The notes: generated by a model not told the origin, from the sequence alone. A stretch of DNA of 64,000 bases from Orientallactaga sibirica (GCA_036365145.1 JAEOAD010000005.1:5933001-5997000), one strand, 5' to 3'. Shown: positions 11,832-23,207, counted from the first letter of the stretch. Program-made: numbers and translations.

Positions 11832-11990
11832 GCTGGGCGTGCTGGCGCACGCCTTTAATCCCAGCACTCGGGAGGCAGAGATAGGAGGATCGCCATGAGT
11901 TCGAGGCCACCCTGAGACTACATAGTGGATTCCAGGTCAGCCTAGGCTAGAGTGAGACCCTACCTTGAAAACCCCCCCCCCAAAAAAAAT
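11832..11990 (+). mobile_element. B1 SINE, well conserved
   Basis: GCTGGGCGTGCTGGCGCACG through GAGACCCTACCTTGAAAA, then a C9A8 tail. CpGs are retained, so probably young. Confidence 0.93.
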
Positions 11991-12159
11991 CAATTCTTTC
12001 CATTAGCTGGGATGGATACAATCATATATTTACTTTGATGCCTCATCAATATTATAAATGCATAGCATTTCTGTGTGCATGTCTGATATTGTAATTGTTA
12101 TCAAAAGTAGATTTAGAAAATAGTCCCTCACCTCAAATGTCCTTCTGAGATTGAATGTT

Positions 12160-12381
12160 TTCAGAGAGACAGAGACAGAGAGAGATGTACAGGCAGAGAG
12201 AGAATGGGCACGCCAGGGCCTTTTCAGCTGCTGTGAATGAACTCCAGACACACGTGCCCCCTTGTGCACATGTGCAACATTGCGTGTTTGCGTCTGGCTA
12301 AACGTGGGACCTGGAGATCTGAACAGGCGTTCTTAGGCTTCACAGGCCAGTGCCTTAACTGCTAAGTGATCTCTCCAGCCC
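12160..12381 (-). mobile_element. tRNA-derived SINE, long variant
   Basis: Has extra sequence (GTGCACATGTGCAACATTGC) between the CCCCCTTGTGCA and GTCTGGCTAAACGTGGGA modules that is absent from the common form. Confidence 0.88.
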
Positions 12382-12614
12382 TGAATGGTTTTTAATGTTA
12401 GATGAGGGCTTGAGTTGTTTGTGGAAACAGGGTGCCAGTGGCCCACAGCTGCTGGCGCTAATTCCAAATTCTCGCCAGCACCTTCATAGGATAAAATAAA
12501 TGTGTAGAGAAGAACTTTGGGAAACTCAGTGTCTGTGGCATGGAGGTACCATGGCAACCACCATAATTACAGCCTTGCCCCACCGGATGGAATAGTGGGC
12601 TGTTTCATAGCCCT

Positions 12615-13380
12615 TAACTCATTTCCTCTCCTGAAGATATGGGGTGGGTATATTTCCCATCTCTCTTAACTCAATTTCCTCTCTGAAGATATGGAGTGGG
12701 TATATTTCCCATCTCTCTTAACTCAATTTCCTCTCTGAAGATATGGGGTGGGTATATTTCCCATCTCTCTTAACTCAATTTCCTCTCCTGAAGATATGGG
12801 GTGGGTATATTTCCCATCTCTCTTAACTCAATTTCCTCTCTGAAGATCTATTTTAACTCTTAACTCAATTTCCTCTCCTGAAGATATGGGGTGGGTATAT
12901 TTCCCATCTCTCTTAACTCAATTTCCTCTCCTGAAGATATGGGGTGGGTATATTTCCCATCTCTCTTAACTCAATTTCCTCTCTGAAGATATGGGGTGGG
13001 TGTATTTCCCATCTCTCTTAACTCAATTTCCTCTCTGAAGATATGGGGTGGGTATATTTCCCATCTCTCTTAACTCAATTTCCTCTCCTGAAGATATGGG
13101 GTGGGTATATTTCCCATCTCTCTTAACTCAATTTCCTCTCTGAAGATATGGGGTGGGTATATTTCCCATCTCTCTTAACTCAATTTCCTCTCTGAAGATA
13201 TGGGGTGGGTGTATTTCCCATCTCTCTTAACTCAATTTCCTCTCTGAAGATATGGAGTGGGTATATTTCCCATCTCTCTTAACTCAATTTCCTCTCTGAA
13301 GATATGGAGTGGGTATATTTCCCATCTCTCTTAACTCAATTTCCTCTCTGAAGATATGGGGTGGGTATATTTCCCATCTC
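12615..13380. repeat. 52-bp-unit minisatellite, 15 copies
   Basis: Unit runs TAACTCAATTTCCTCTCTGA, then AGATATGGGGTGGGTATATT, then TCCCATCTCTCT. Variants: CTCC/CTC (53 or 52 bp), GGGG/GGAG, and TATA/TGTA in the TATATT block. Copy 5 is a shortened rearranged unit near 12,825-12,860 (GATCTATTTTAACTCT). The tract ends by losing the unit inside CCATCTCTA. Confidence 0.97.
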
Positions 13381-13546
13381 TACTGACTTTGAACTTGGCC
13401 ACATGTTTTTCCTTGGCCAAATGGACCATGAGTACTTCAAAATATCACCACGTTTCCTTAGCCTGCTTCTCAGAGTGAGACGGTGGACTAGATATGGCCC
13501 TTATATGAGGCCAAACCAAGCCAAAGTTCAGGCTAAAGAAAAGAGG

Positions 13547-13735
13547 TTCATGGTTAAGGCACTTGCCTGCAAAGCCTAACGACCCAGGTTTGACTCCTCA
13601 GTACCCACATAAAGCCAGATGCACAAAGTGGCACATGCATCTGGAATTCATTTGCAGTGGCAGGAGGTCCTGGCATGCCCATACTCACTCCCTGTCTTTC
13701 TCTCTCTCTCTCTAATGAATAAATAAAAATATTTA
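13547..13735 (+). mobile_element. tRNA-derived SINE, 5' truncated
   Basis: Starts at TTCATGGTTAAGGCACTTGC, so the first about 18 nt of the head are missing. Normal body and ATGAATAAATAAAAATA tail. Confidence 0.88.
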
Positions 13736-13796
13736 AAGAAGAATCCATTTCTAGAACATCTTCAAAAAGGTGGTGATGAAACTCAGTGTTTCTCAC

Positions 13797-14107
13797 AGAT
13801 GTGCATGCACATACAAGTGAGTGTGCATGTGCGTGTGGAGTTCAAAGGTTGACTTCAGGCAGCTTCTGTGCTAGCTCACCACTTCATTTATGGAGACAAA
13901 GTCTCTCGCTTGAGCCCAGAGCTTGCCAAAATAGCTATTCTGGCTAACTACCTTGCCCTGGGGAATCGCCTGTCTCCATCTCCCAAGTGTTGAACTACAG
14001 GCGGGCCTCCATGCCCACCCAGCGTTCATGTGGGTGCTGGCGACCTGAACGTAGGTCTTCCTGCTTCTGCTGCTAAGTGCTTTACCCATGTGCCATCTCC
14101 TCAGCCC
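13797..14107 (-). mobile_element. B4-type composite SINE
   Basis: TG-rich leader (GTGAGTGTGCATGTGCGTG), B1-like centre, and ID-like end GCTAAGTGCTTTACCCATGT followed by GCCATCTCCTCAGCCC. Confidence 0.75.
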
Positions 14108-14129
14108 TGTTCAATTAATATAAGCTAAT

Positions 14130-14345
14130 TGAAAACAAGCCTCAGAGGGCTCTCTTGCCTCAGCCACAGGAAGACACCAACCAATGAGAAGTTAGTAATT
14201 TGAATCCTGGAAGGGGGCCCTTACCCAAACATCACCATCTCAGACTTCTAGTGTCCAGAGCTGCGAAAAGTCCATTTCCGTTGTTTGTAAGTGGCTTGGC
14301 CAGTGATCGTTTGTTACAGAAGCCCAAGGGACTAAGACAGGCTTT
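14130..14345 (+). mobile_element. MLT1-like LTR, 3' part
   Basis: CTTCTAGTGTCCAGAGCTGC, TTCCGTTGTTTGTAAGTGGC and TTTGTTACAGAAGCCCAAGG, then GACTAAGACAG: the order seen at the 3' end of MLT1-type MaLR LTRs. Confidence 0.6.
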
Positions 14346-14906
14346 ATTGTAAAGACTTCAGAGATACGGAGACACATAGAAAGGACAGGACACACTGCCT
14401 CCCAGCACCTTTGTGCTGCTGACACATCCTGCAGTGGCCTGCCGCGTGCCCTCATCTCTCCCCCAAGCTCCTCAAGCCCTGCCTGGTCTGCCCTTCGCTT
14501 TCTACGCCTCATTCACGACGCTTTTGTTCAGGGCATGTTTCTTTCCAGGTATCTGATCTTTCTTCTTCTATGGCTAGGCTAGGATTTTGGTTAAATAAGA
14601 CTGACATGTGATGTTGAGCTCCCATTTCCTGCACTGAGTGAATTTCTCATGGAAACTCCAAGGCACTGGACAGTTTTTCGGATGAACTTCTTAAGTATCA
14701 AGGCTGTGTAATGATTCGTCTTTGAGTTCTTGGTTTCTGTAAGAGTAGCTGCAACTGCCTGGAGCTCAATGAATCAATGCCGAATGTTTGTCCCTAAGCG
14801 GAGAACAAGTGGACACCTGGAAGTTTTTTTCCAAATATGTATCTAGGAAAAAAAAAAAAAAAACGACATTTGAGGCAAGATTTTAGAAAAGATTTAATAA
14901 GAACAT
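14346..14906. other. No feature recognised
   Basis: Includes an A17 tract near 14,849-14,865. No supported gene. Confidence 0.45.
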
Positions 14907-15225
14907 GGTGGCTTGAATATAAAATGACTCGCATCGACACATGTGTTTCAATACTTGATCCCCAGCTGGCGGTACTGTTTGGGAAGGTTGTGAAGTCTGC
15001 AGGTGGACCCTTTCTGAAGGTTTCACAGCCCACCTTCACGTCCTGTTCTTTCTCCGCTTGCTCCTTGATCATGTGACCCTGGCTTCCCGTTCCGGCCTCC
15101 ATGCCTTTCAGCCATGACGAAAGTTCCCCTGAAAACTGTCAAGGAGATTAAACCCCTCTCCTTCCGTAAACTGCTTCTGGTTGGGTATTTGTTCACAGCA
15201 ATGAGAACATAACCGATAGAACGTG
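14907..15225 (+). mobile_element. MaLR-type LTR (ORR1/MST-like)
   Basis: Starts GGTGGCTTGAATATAAAATG, contains TTGATCCCCAGCTGGCGGTA and CATGTGACCCTGGCTTCCCG, and ends TGCTTCTGGTTGGGTATTTG, then CACAGCAATGAGAACA. Related copies lie at 43.6, 52.6 and 56.6 kb. Subfamily assigned from memory. Confidence 0.6.
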
Positions 15226-15756
15226 TTACAAAAAGACCCGTCGTTTTGACTGAGGGCTGGCTCTACTGCACCTGCCTCCTCAGCAGGAGCACTAAATACA
15301 CCTCCTTCAGGGCTCAGGTGTGTCAGGGTGGAGAACAAAGCTCTTCCCTCACACTTCACTTCTTCCAACCCGTTCCCCTTTGCTCTACTGACAGATATCA
15401 ACCGTTCAATCTGTCTGCAGGAGGAGACGGGCTGAGAAGACTGGGAGGAGGGGGGAGGGCAATAGTGACCATACACATCGAAGAGGCAGTCTGTGGAGTT
15501 AGAGCTTCATTTTGGCAGGGACTTACCAGGAAGTCCATGGCAACAATATTATGGGATGGGACCTGCCTTTTAGACGGATGACTTCAGCAGTGTCTCCAGG
15601 CTGTTTGAGGGGTTCCCATAGCACAGAAGAGGTCAAGATGTTATGGAAACAGTCCAGTTCAAACCACAACATAGCTTCAGAGCTAGAGAATGGAGGGTAT
15701 ATTCAAAAGATATTCAGGTGTTTTAGTAACTGGCACCCATGCTGTGTCCTAAGGAA
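15226..15756. other. No supported feature
   Basis: Overlapping open frames of 103-122 codons on both strands here have no recognised homology. Confidence 0.4.
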
Positions 15757-15965
15757 TTTTATTTATTTATTTATTTATTTGAAAGAGGAAAGAGAGAGAG
15801 AGAGAGAGAGAGAGAGGGAGTGAGAGAGGCCTTCAGCCACTACAGACAAACTCCAGATGCATATGCCCCCTTGTGCATCTGGCTTATGTGGGTCCTGGAG
15901 AATCAAACCGGGATCCTTTGGCTTTGCAGGCAAGTGCTTTGACTGCTAAGCCATTTCTCCAGCCC
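15757..15965 (-). mobile_element. tRNA-derived SINE, full length
   Basis: TTTATTTATTTATTTATTT tail, (GA)n, CAGATGCATATGCCCCCTTG and head complement GCCATTTCTCCAGCCC. Confidence 0.92.
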
Positions 15966-17490
15966 CTAAAGATTCTTTCAACATTCAATGATACCCTTTC
16001 CCATCCCTAGGGCTCGAGAGGGAGTCTATACATAGCTTGGGAGAAGCATCTGCACATTTAAAACCAGATTCATGTGTTCTGTAGCTGTCATCTTTGTCTG
16101 TATCCATCCTGACATGCTCTTCTTCCCTCATGACGTATTCCCCAAGCCTTACATAAGTAAAAGTTTCCATTTACATAGTACTTTGATATTTAATCCTTTT
16201 ATCTAAGAAACACCAGTTGGCATGATGGGAAAGTGGGTTTTCTGTTAAAGTAAAAACAACAAACACAAATAATTTCTTTCTAACCAAAGACCAGTAAGAC
16301 ACATAAGAGAATCTCTCCAAAATGGTTTCTCTCAACTTGAACATTAATTGTAATATACCATGAAAATAATGGGAGAGTAGTAATTCATGTCAGTTACATC
16401 GCTTTATCTTACATATGATCAACACTGTGGAAACGGCTGTGGTCCATAAACATCTCCACATGGTGTCAGAGTATTCACCCTGCCTAGCAATCTGCAAATA
16501 ATTTGCTCACATAATGTCAATTTTTGAGCATACAGACTATGAGAAATTTACCCAAACACATTTATTTGTGGACTTTAAAAAAAAAAAAATAACACTCCTA
16601 GTTTTTCTAATATTGTGAATGCTTGTCAATAGATTTCTCTGAACTTGCATTTTATGCTTAAAAAGGCAAAGTTTGCTCAACAGAACTGATTGTCGTTCTT
16701 ATTCTCTTTATAGTGAACACCCTTGATAGCACTTGTGGTGGGAAAGAAATGTCCAAAAGCCAAATCAAAGTGGGGAGACATTTAGTCGTGGGGAGGCTGT
16801 ACTAACAGAGCCAGTGAAGGAACAAAGATCTGTCCGAGGCTGATGACTGCTTTGTGGGAAGCTGGGAGGAAATGTAGCCCCATTTGCATGAATAAAATCT
16901 CCATATGGCTTCAAGAAGTGTGTGCCTGTGTGTGTTTTTAAAGTAGCTTGCTCTTTCCCACGATCATAGGAAGAAGATCATGCTTGAAGAATTTTGGTTT
17001 ATGACAGCCATGCAGCTGTGGTTTTAACTAAAAAAAAAAAAATCAACATATATATATTTGTATATGTGTGTGTGTAAAGCAAATATTGCAAATAACTAAA
17101 TCAAGGGAGAAATAAAATTATGTGTAACAAAGCCCTGGAGTATGTCATTGTAGTGATAGAAGTTCAGTAACTTCCTTGCAAGTTTAAGGCACTTGTGCAA
17201 GTCTTTAATGTAGAAAATTGGCAACCGCATTCTTTTTGCCAGATACTCTCTGTGTGACTAGAGTCAGGCTTCAGAAACTCACCACTCTTTTCGTGTGCAA
17301 TGGCCACTGTTTTGCATCACTCCGATCCACTCATTTCACACCACCTTAAGGACCAGCTGCCCCCCTAGGGATGAACAGCACCCAGGAGGGACACATGTGC
17401 TATGTCAAGGCCACAGCTAAAATAAGGCAAGCAAGGTACTTGTCTTTGTGGGGGGGGCGGGTGTTAGGGGTTGAGAAGCAGCCTCTAGGA
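15966..17490. other. Unique DNA, nothing recognised
   Basis: AT-rich; A-tracts near 16,577 and 17,029; no repeat modules or supported exons. Confidence 0.45.
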
Positions 17491-17580
17491 ATATATGTCC
17501 AGTGTTAACCGCTGAAGCCTGTGAAGGTGACCTTATTTGGGAAAAAGTTTTTGCACGTGCAATTAAGGATAACCAGATGA

Positions 17581-17778
17581 GGGCTGGAGAGATGGCTTAG
17601 CAGTTAAAGTGATTGCCTGTGAAGTCTAAGGACCCAAGTTCGATTCCCCAGTACTCATGTAAGCCAGATGTACAATGTGGTACGTGCATCTGGAGTTTGT
17701 TTGCAGCGGCTAGAGGCCCTAATGTGTCAAGTCTCTCTCTTTCTCTCTCAGTCACATAAATAAATAAATAATTTTTAA
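17581..17778 (+). mobile_element. tRNA-derived SINE inside the LTR
   Basis: GGGCTGGAGAGATGGCTTAG head and ATAAATAAATAATTTTTAAA tail. Its head directly follows the LTR 5' block. Confidence 0.92.
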
Positions 17779-17867
17779 AAGAAAGGTCATGAAGAGTTGT
17801 GTAGTGGTTAGATAGGCTAACTCCTAACTCCCAGATCCTCTGCAGCTGGAGTGCCTATGCCACATTC

Positions 17868-17988
17868 TTTCCTTTCCTTTCCTTTCCTTTCCTTTCCTTT
17901 CCTTTCCTTTCCTTTCCTTTCCTTTCCTTTCCTTTCCTTTCCTTTCCTTTCCTTTCCTTTCCTTTCCTTTCTTTTCCTTTCCTTTCCT
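17868..17988. repeat. (CCTTT)n microsatellite
   Basis: About 24 pentanucleotide units with one TTTTC interruption near 17,970, followed by (CCCT)n and (CCTT)n to about 18,020, on the tail side of the next minus-strand SINE. Confidence 0.95.
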
Positions 17989-18019
17989 CCCTCCCTCCCT
18001 CCCTCCCTTCCTTCCTTCC

Positions 18020-18232
18020 TTTCTTTTTTTAAATTTGAGAGAGAGAGAGAGAATTGATGCTCCAGGGCCTCAGCCTCTGAAATTGAACTCCAGATGCTTG
18101 CGTCACCTAGTGGGCATGTGCGACCTCACGCTTGCCTCACCTTCCTGCATCTTGCTAATGTGGGATCTGGAGAGTAGAACATAGGTCCTTAGGCTTCACA
18201 GGCAAGCGCCTTAACTGCCAAGCCATGTCTCA
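18020..18232 (-). mobile_element. tRNA-derived SINE, long variant
   Basis: Carries the extra block CACCTAGTGGGCATGTGCGA, then CCTCACGCTTGCCTCACC, shared with the copy at 50,047. Confidence 0.9.
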
Positions 18233-18639
18233 TATTTTCTTTTTAAAAGAATACCCAGAGGAAGCCGACCTGGACTCAGGACCCACAGGACCCCTTATTA
18301 GATAGAAGTAGAGGTATCTTGACAGGGACACAGAGAGAAGGCCATGTGGCAGGGATGAGAGTGCCGCCCCGGGGCCGGAGATCACCAGGAGCCACCAGAA
18401 CAGCAGTGCGTGAGGACAGACTGCCTTCTAGACTCCAAACACAGTGCCACCACGTGATGACATTTGAGACTTCAGGCATCCAGAACTGCGAGAGAATAGT
18501 TTGGTTGTTTTTAGGGGCCTTAGCTTCTGAAAATCTGTTGTGGCAGCCTTACAAAGCAAAATGGTGCAAAACTTAAGAGGCTACCAGAAAGCGCCGACAA
18601 TCAGAAGCAACACTATGCCGTGTTGCAATATTTTACTTT

Positions 18640-18718
18640 ATTTTATTGATGCTGGGAATTGAACCCAGGACCTCACACAGGCCAAACAAACTCTCTACCA
18701 CTGAGTTACACTTGAGCC
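18640..18718 (-). mobile_element. Old tRNA-like SINE fragment
   Basis: ATTGAACCCAGGACCTCACA and CTCTCTACCACTGAGTTACA, the same type as the fragment at 4,311. Confidence 0.55.
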
Positions 18719-18780
18719 TTGAGGTCACATTTTATAAAGCAAAAATGTTTTCCTAACATCCAACTCATGATGAATAAAAT

Positions 18781-18942
18781 GTTTTTTTTTTTTTTTTTTT
18801 TTTTTTTTCAAGCTCTAGCTCATGCTGACCTGACCTGGAATTCACTCTGTAGTCTCAGGGTGGCCTCGAACTCATGATGATCCCTCCTACCTCTGCCTCC
18901 CGAGTGCTGGAATTAAAGGTGTGCACCACCACGCCCAGCTGA
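18781..18942 (-). mobile_element. B1 SINE
   Basis: T28 tract, a CTCTAGCTCATGCTGACCTG segment and CACCACCACGCCCAGCT end. The block before CTCTAG is shortened. Confidence 0.93.
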
Positions 18943-19034
18943 AATATTAATTTTAAATGAAGAAACATCTGTGACATCATAGCATGTGAGTCCCTGGGCA
19001 GGCAGAACCTAGAAGCATGGGGCAGGGAAGCGTT

Positions 19035-19510
19035 AAATTCTGTTGTCAATTTATCAGATTAGAAATCCACAGACAATCCTCTTGGCCGGGTCTCTGAGGT
19101 TGCCTCGAGGAAGGACTGACTGAAGGAGGAAGTCCCTCGTTTAATGAGCGTCCTTTCTCCAGAGTGGGGGTCCCTCCTGGTGGGCTTTACGTAACGAAGC
19201 TCTGTGAGGATATGGGTCCTGTTTCTCCTGGCTGCCTGGGCCACTCACGGCCAAGTGCCTTTTCCTGCTTCCTTTCCCACCGCTGCTCTTTATACCCACC
19301 CATCCTATTCAGACGTCCCCTGCTGGCATTTTAACCAAGTTTTCTTAGCCTTCCAATGGGGACTGAAGACCAGCTGCTTCCAGCAATCCTCCAGGTCTCC
19401 AGTGCCGCATGGGGACTGTTGAGACATTGGGCTACATGGACGGAGCAGCTCCTGGGTTCCTTGACTCTGAAGCCTGCAGATAGCTATTGTTGAACTGCCA
19501 TAAGACAATC
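19035..19510. mobile_element. Probable ancient LTR-like repeat
   Basis: TTGTCAATTTATCAGATTAG, CCACAGACAATCCTCTTGGC and GAGGAAGGACTGACTGAAGG resemble the start of a widespread mammalian LTR-like repeat. A related copy appears near 59,985-60,300 (GTGAACTTGACAGGACTGAA). Family name uncertain. Confidence 0.4.
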
Positions 19511-19539
19511 CAACAAATTACCTTTTCTGTTGTTGTTGT

Positions 19540-19712
19540 TTTTTTTTTTTTTTTGTTTGTTTGTTTGTTTTTTCGAGGTAGGGTCTCACTCTAGCCCAGG
19601 CTAACCTGGAATTCACTATGTAGTCTCAGGGTGGCCTTGAACTCATGAAGATCCCCCTACCTCTGCCCCCTGAGTGCTGGGATTAAAGGTGTGTACCACC
19701 ATGCCTGGCAGA
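19540..19712 (-). mobile_element. B1 SINE
   Basis: Poly-T plus (TTTG)n tail, TTCGAGGTAGGGTCTCACTC and CACCATGCCTGGCA end. Confidence 0.93.
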
Positions 19713-19769
19713 TTACCTTTTAATACTGATTCATTCTATCAGTTCTGTTCCTGTAGAACCCCCCACACA

Positions 19770-19893
19770 CACACAGAGAGGGGGGGAGATGGGAATGCCA
19801 GGGCCTCTTTTGTGCATCTGGTACTAGGGAATTGAACTCCAGGATGGCTTGCATTGCAATCAAGTGCTGTTAACCACTGATCCATCTCCTCAG
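19770..19893 (-). mobile_element. tRNA-derived SINE, internally deleted
   Basis: GAATGCCAGGGCCTC jumps straight to TTTTGTGCATCTGG, so the central CCACTGCAAACAAACTCC block is missing. Confidence 0.8.
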
Positions 19894-19916
19894 TCTCACG
19901 AATGCCTTTTAAACAC

Positions 19917-19972
19917 AACAAACAAACAAACAAACAAACAAACAAACAAACAAACAAACAAACAAACAAACA
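19917..19972. repeat. (AAAC)n microsatellite
   Basis: Fourteen ACAA units without interruption, just beyond the head end of the SINE at 19,770. Confidence 0.95.
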
Positions 19973-20477
19973 TTCTTCACTGTGACCAGGCCAATACTCC
20001 TTGCAGAGATGAGGAAAGCTCAAGGAGTCTCCATTTCCTTTCTGGGAGCCAAATCATGTCCCCAACCCATGGTCCCCAGTTTGTATGACCCACCCCACAC
20101 GACAGAAGTGACCCTGAAGCTGACTGGAGATGCAGTGGAGGGTGGTCGTGTGCCCTTTGAATCTCAAGTTCTCTGGCGTGTGGGGGGTTAGGAGGAGGGT
20201 CTGGCAGGACATGTATTCCCCATCTGCTTACATTTCTTTGCAGTTCTTGGCTCTTATGACTGCCTTCCAGATTCCTTCTGAGTCTGGCTTTACATAAGCC
20301 TTCCAGCCCACCTTAAGGTCCCCTGGTTGAAGTCAGGGTCTTCAAATCAAGCTGTGTCCAAATGGAGAAACAGCAGCAGAGTCAGAAGCAGGGGACAGAG
20401 AAATGGAAGTGGGCACCAGTGTGTCTAGGTCCACCCCTCCTAGCAGGCTCCATCCCTCACTAAAGAGAGCTGGAGCT
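19973..20477. other. No feature recognised
   Basis: GC-moderate unique DNA. No supported exon. Confidence 0.45.
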
Positions 20478-20549
20478 TCTTCCTCCTCCCCCTCCTCCTC
20501 CTCTTCCTCCTCCCCCCCCTCCTCCTCCTCCTCTTCTTCTTCTTCTTCA
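20478..20549. repeat. (TCC/TCT)n trinucleotide tract
   Basis: CTTCCTCCTCC-type repeats grading into (CTT)n. They explain the poly-Ser and poly-Glu open frames on the two strands. Confidence 0.95.
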
Positions 20550-21674
20550 AGCTTCTTTCCAAGAAGGAGCGTTTTCATTCAAGTCCAGTCTTGGGAGGAG
20601 ACATAGGGGCTGTGCAGAGCACGCTCTTCAAATCAATGCCTGCTTTTCCTGGGTGTCAGGATGCATGATAATGTAGAGTGTCAGAGAGGCAGAGGCGTGG
20701 GTAAAGCCCCAAGGAGGTGAACGTGTCTAGTGATCCCCATCAGACCCTTGTAGGCAGCAGTCAGACACGACGGGAGGCGAGTTCTACATGGTGACTCCGA
20801 TCAGAGGCCGACGTGTCTTTAGTTCTTCTCGCGAGGGTTCTTCTCACACTTACAAGCGTCCTTTCTCTGAGTTATTCACCCCTAGCAAATCTCCCACGGG
20901 GTCATTTCTACTTGTGGAGATGACAGGAAAGAAACCTGGCACCAATTCCAATTCCTTGTCACGACGCAGAGCCAAGTTGCAGAAGGTGATCAGGGACATC
21001 GGGGTCCTTTGGGGCCAGTAACAACTGTACACAATTGACCACCTTTTCCTAAAATAATTTAGGGAAATACTTTCACGGAAGATTTTGTGACAGTTATTTT
21101 TTAATGGACAGTGCACACTGTTCAGTGACTGGGGGTGTTTTAGGTTGGAACTTATGCAGAAAACAGTACGATATGCAGAGGATGGTCTGAAAAGTTGGGC
21201 ACTCGTGTGTTTAGATACAGTCTTTACTTGAGTGGACTTGATGTTGCCTGGAAAGTGGGCGCGGCTCATGGGGGCCACATCAGGAAGGCCTGAGGCAATG
21301 TTCTTCTGAGCCGGTTGTGTAGGAAGCATCAGGGTGTCTGCATTTCTTCACAGTGTGGGGCTCACTTTCATCTTTCTCTCTGAGCAGGACTCTTTACGCC
21401 AAGAGAGTTTAAACATCCCTCCTATCACCACAGCCTGCTGAAGACAGATGAGCCCACAGAGGGAATGCAGCTGCTGGAGAGCACAAGTGAACACCGGTTC
21501 CCAAAAGGAGGCTGCCTGAAGCTGCTGGCAGATGCACAGCTCTGAGAACAGAGAGAAATGCAGCGAGCAAGGAAAGCCAGCTCCAGGACTTTGCATACAA
21601 TTTGGGATGAAAGCAATGCTCTCTGCTGAAATCGGCTGGCAAAGTTTCAGTCCTTATTGATGTGCTTGGGGATG
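20550..21674. other. No supported gene
   Basis: A minus-strand 159-codon open frame (20,850-21,329) and a plus-strand 77-codon frame (20,788-21,021) overlap in antisense. Neither has a motif I recognise or splice context. Confidence 0.4.
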
Positions 21675-22144
21675 TACATGGGGGATGGATCCACTGAGAT
21701 GTCTGTACATGGGGGATGGATCCACTGAGATGTCTGTACATGCGGGGATGGATCCACTGAGATGTCTGTACATGCGGGATGGAACCACTGAGATGTCTGT
21801 ACATGCGGGATGGAACCACTGAGATGTCTGTAAATGGGGGATGGATCCACTGAGATGTCTGAACATGGGGGATGGATCCACTGGATGTTTGAACATGGGA
21901 GATAGATCCACTGAGATGTCTGTACATGGGGGATGGATCCACTGAGATGTCTGTACATGGGGGATGGATCCACTGAGATGTCTGAACATGGAGGATGGAT
22001 CCACTGAGATGTCTGTACATGGGGGATGGATCCACTGAGATGTCTGAACATGGGGGATGGATCCACTGGATGTTTGAACATGGGAGATAGATCCACTGAG
22101 ATTTCTGTACATGGGGGTAGATCCACTGAGATGTCTGTCTGTAC
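21675..22144. repeat. 31-bp-unit minisatellite, about 15 copies
   Basis: Unit: TACATGGGGGATGGATCC then ACTGAGATGTCTG. Units of 29-30, 32 and 34 bp occur. The aberrant triplet of copies 6-8 recurs as copies 12-14, about 180 bp apart. Because 31 is not a multiple of 3 and few stops occur, all three minus-strand frames stay open. Confidence 0.97.
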
Positions 22145-23207
22145 ATGGGTTCAAAAGGATGGTGGGTATTCCATGCCACCTTCTGTGCATTAACAACTCG
22201 GGGCACTCTTTGGGGCCCACACTCATTCAATACTTCTTCTTTAACCCCACTGATTGTAGAAGATTTAAAATAAAATTGTAAGTAGGAGATAGGAATTTCA
22301 GATCATAGACTCAAGTGCTCTGTGATATAATTTCCTTTACTGAAATGATTTTAATTATGTTTTGATCTCATTTCTTGTTCTACCAGATAGTGGGAATTTA
22401 ATCTCATATAATTCAAATTTCCCTTTTCAATTCTACCTTGATTTCCTTCTAATTCTATGTCTAAATGCTCCCAGGAATGTGTGCATTCCTCCTAAGCTTA
22501 GGGCAATAAACTACATAGTGTTTCCTCTGGTCCTGTCTGAGCCTCTTCTTGGTTCTCTCATTCTACTTGAATTTTCTTACAGTATCCAAGGTTTTTTGTG
22601 ACTCAATCTTTAGTCTTACCATAAGGTTCTAGATCTTCCCTTCTTATGATTATTTCTGGCTATTCCAGGCAACATGATATCTCAGAACATGGGCTGAAGC
22701 TACCTCCAGACCTTCCTGTGGCGTTTCTTCCCTGTCTGATGCTTCGGTCTAGGCAAGGCCATGCTGTGTTTGTCTAGCACCTCAGCAGCTCGGAAGTTCC
22801 TCAGCCATTCTGCTGCCTCTCTCAGCCTCTGCGAGTGAACATGTGAGTCTCTGCACTGTGTGGGGTGAGTGAGAAGTGATGAGCGTGGCAGAGCCCCCCT
22901 TCCATCTGGAGACCCCAGGTCGCTGAGCCATTCGCTGGTCCTGTTCTCTCCCTGAGGACGAGGAAGATTCCCCTGCCCTAGTTTGACGTGAGGAAGGAGG
23001 CAAGAGCATAGAGCAGCTGATGGGCATTTTCTCAGTGGACACCCCCAAACACACTGTTTCTGCCTTTGCTCTAAGGTAAGATGGAAACTGCATTCCCTTG
23101 CTCAGGCCAAATAGCGAACACTACGGTTCTAAAGCAAGGAGTCTCCACCTGTCCCTTGCCCAAGATGATGCTTCTTGGAAGATCATGTGATAAGCATAAA
23201 ATACACA
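22145..23207. other. No feature recognised
   Basis: AT-rich to 22,640, GC-richer after. No repeat modules or supported exons. Confidence 0.45.

Larger units (their letters stand above)
17495..18575 (+). mobile_element. MLT1-like LTR broken by later insertions
   Basis: The 5' block (GTGTTAACCGCTGAAGCCTG, GACCTTATTTGGG, AATTAAGGATAACCAGATGA) stops at 17,580. The 3' block resumes at about 18,245 and ends with CATCCAGAACTGCGAGAGAA. Two SINEs and a pentanucleotide tract sit between. Confidence 0.6.

Noticed and set aside
12615..13380. Regular spaced repeats that might suggest a CRISPR array
   Set aside because: Units are contiguous with no unique spacers, and the genome is mammalian.
20342..20606. 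Poly-Glu and poly-Ser open frames on opposite strands
   Set aside because: Both are translations of the (TCC/TCT)n tract.
20850..21329. 159-codon minus-strand frame
   Set aside because: No recognised domain and no splice context; a chance frame cannot be excluded without homology data.
21409..22230. Minus-strand open frame of 273 codons, the longest in the window
   Set aside because: Most of it is the 31-bp minisatellite, which stays open in every minus frame. No start context, motif or exon boundary supports a protein.
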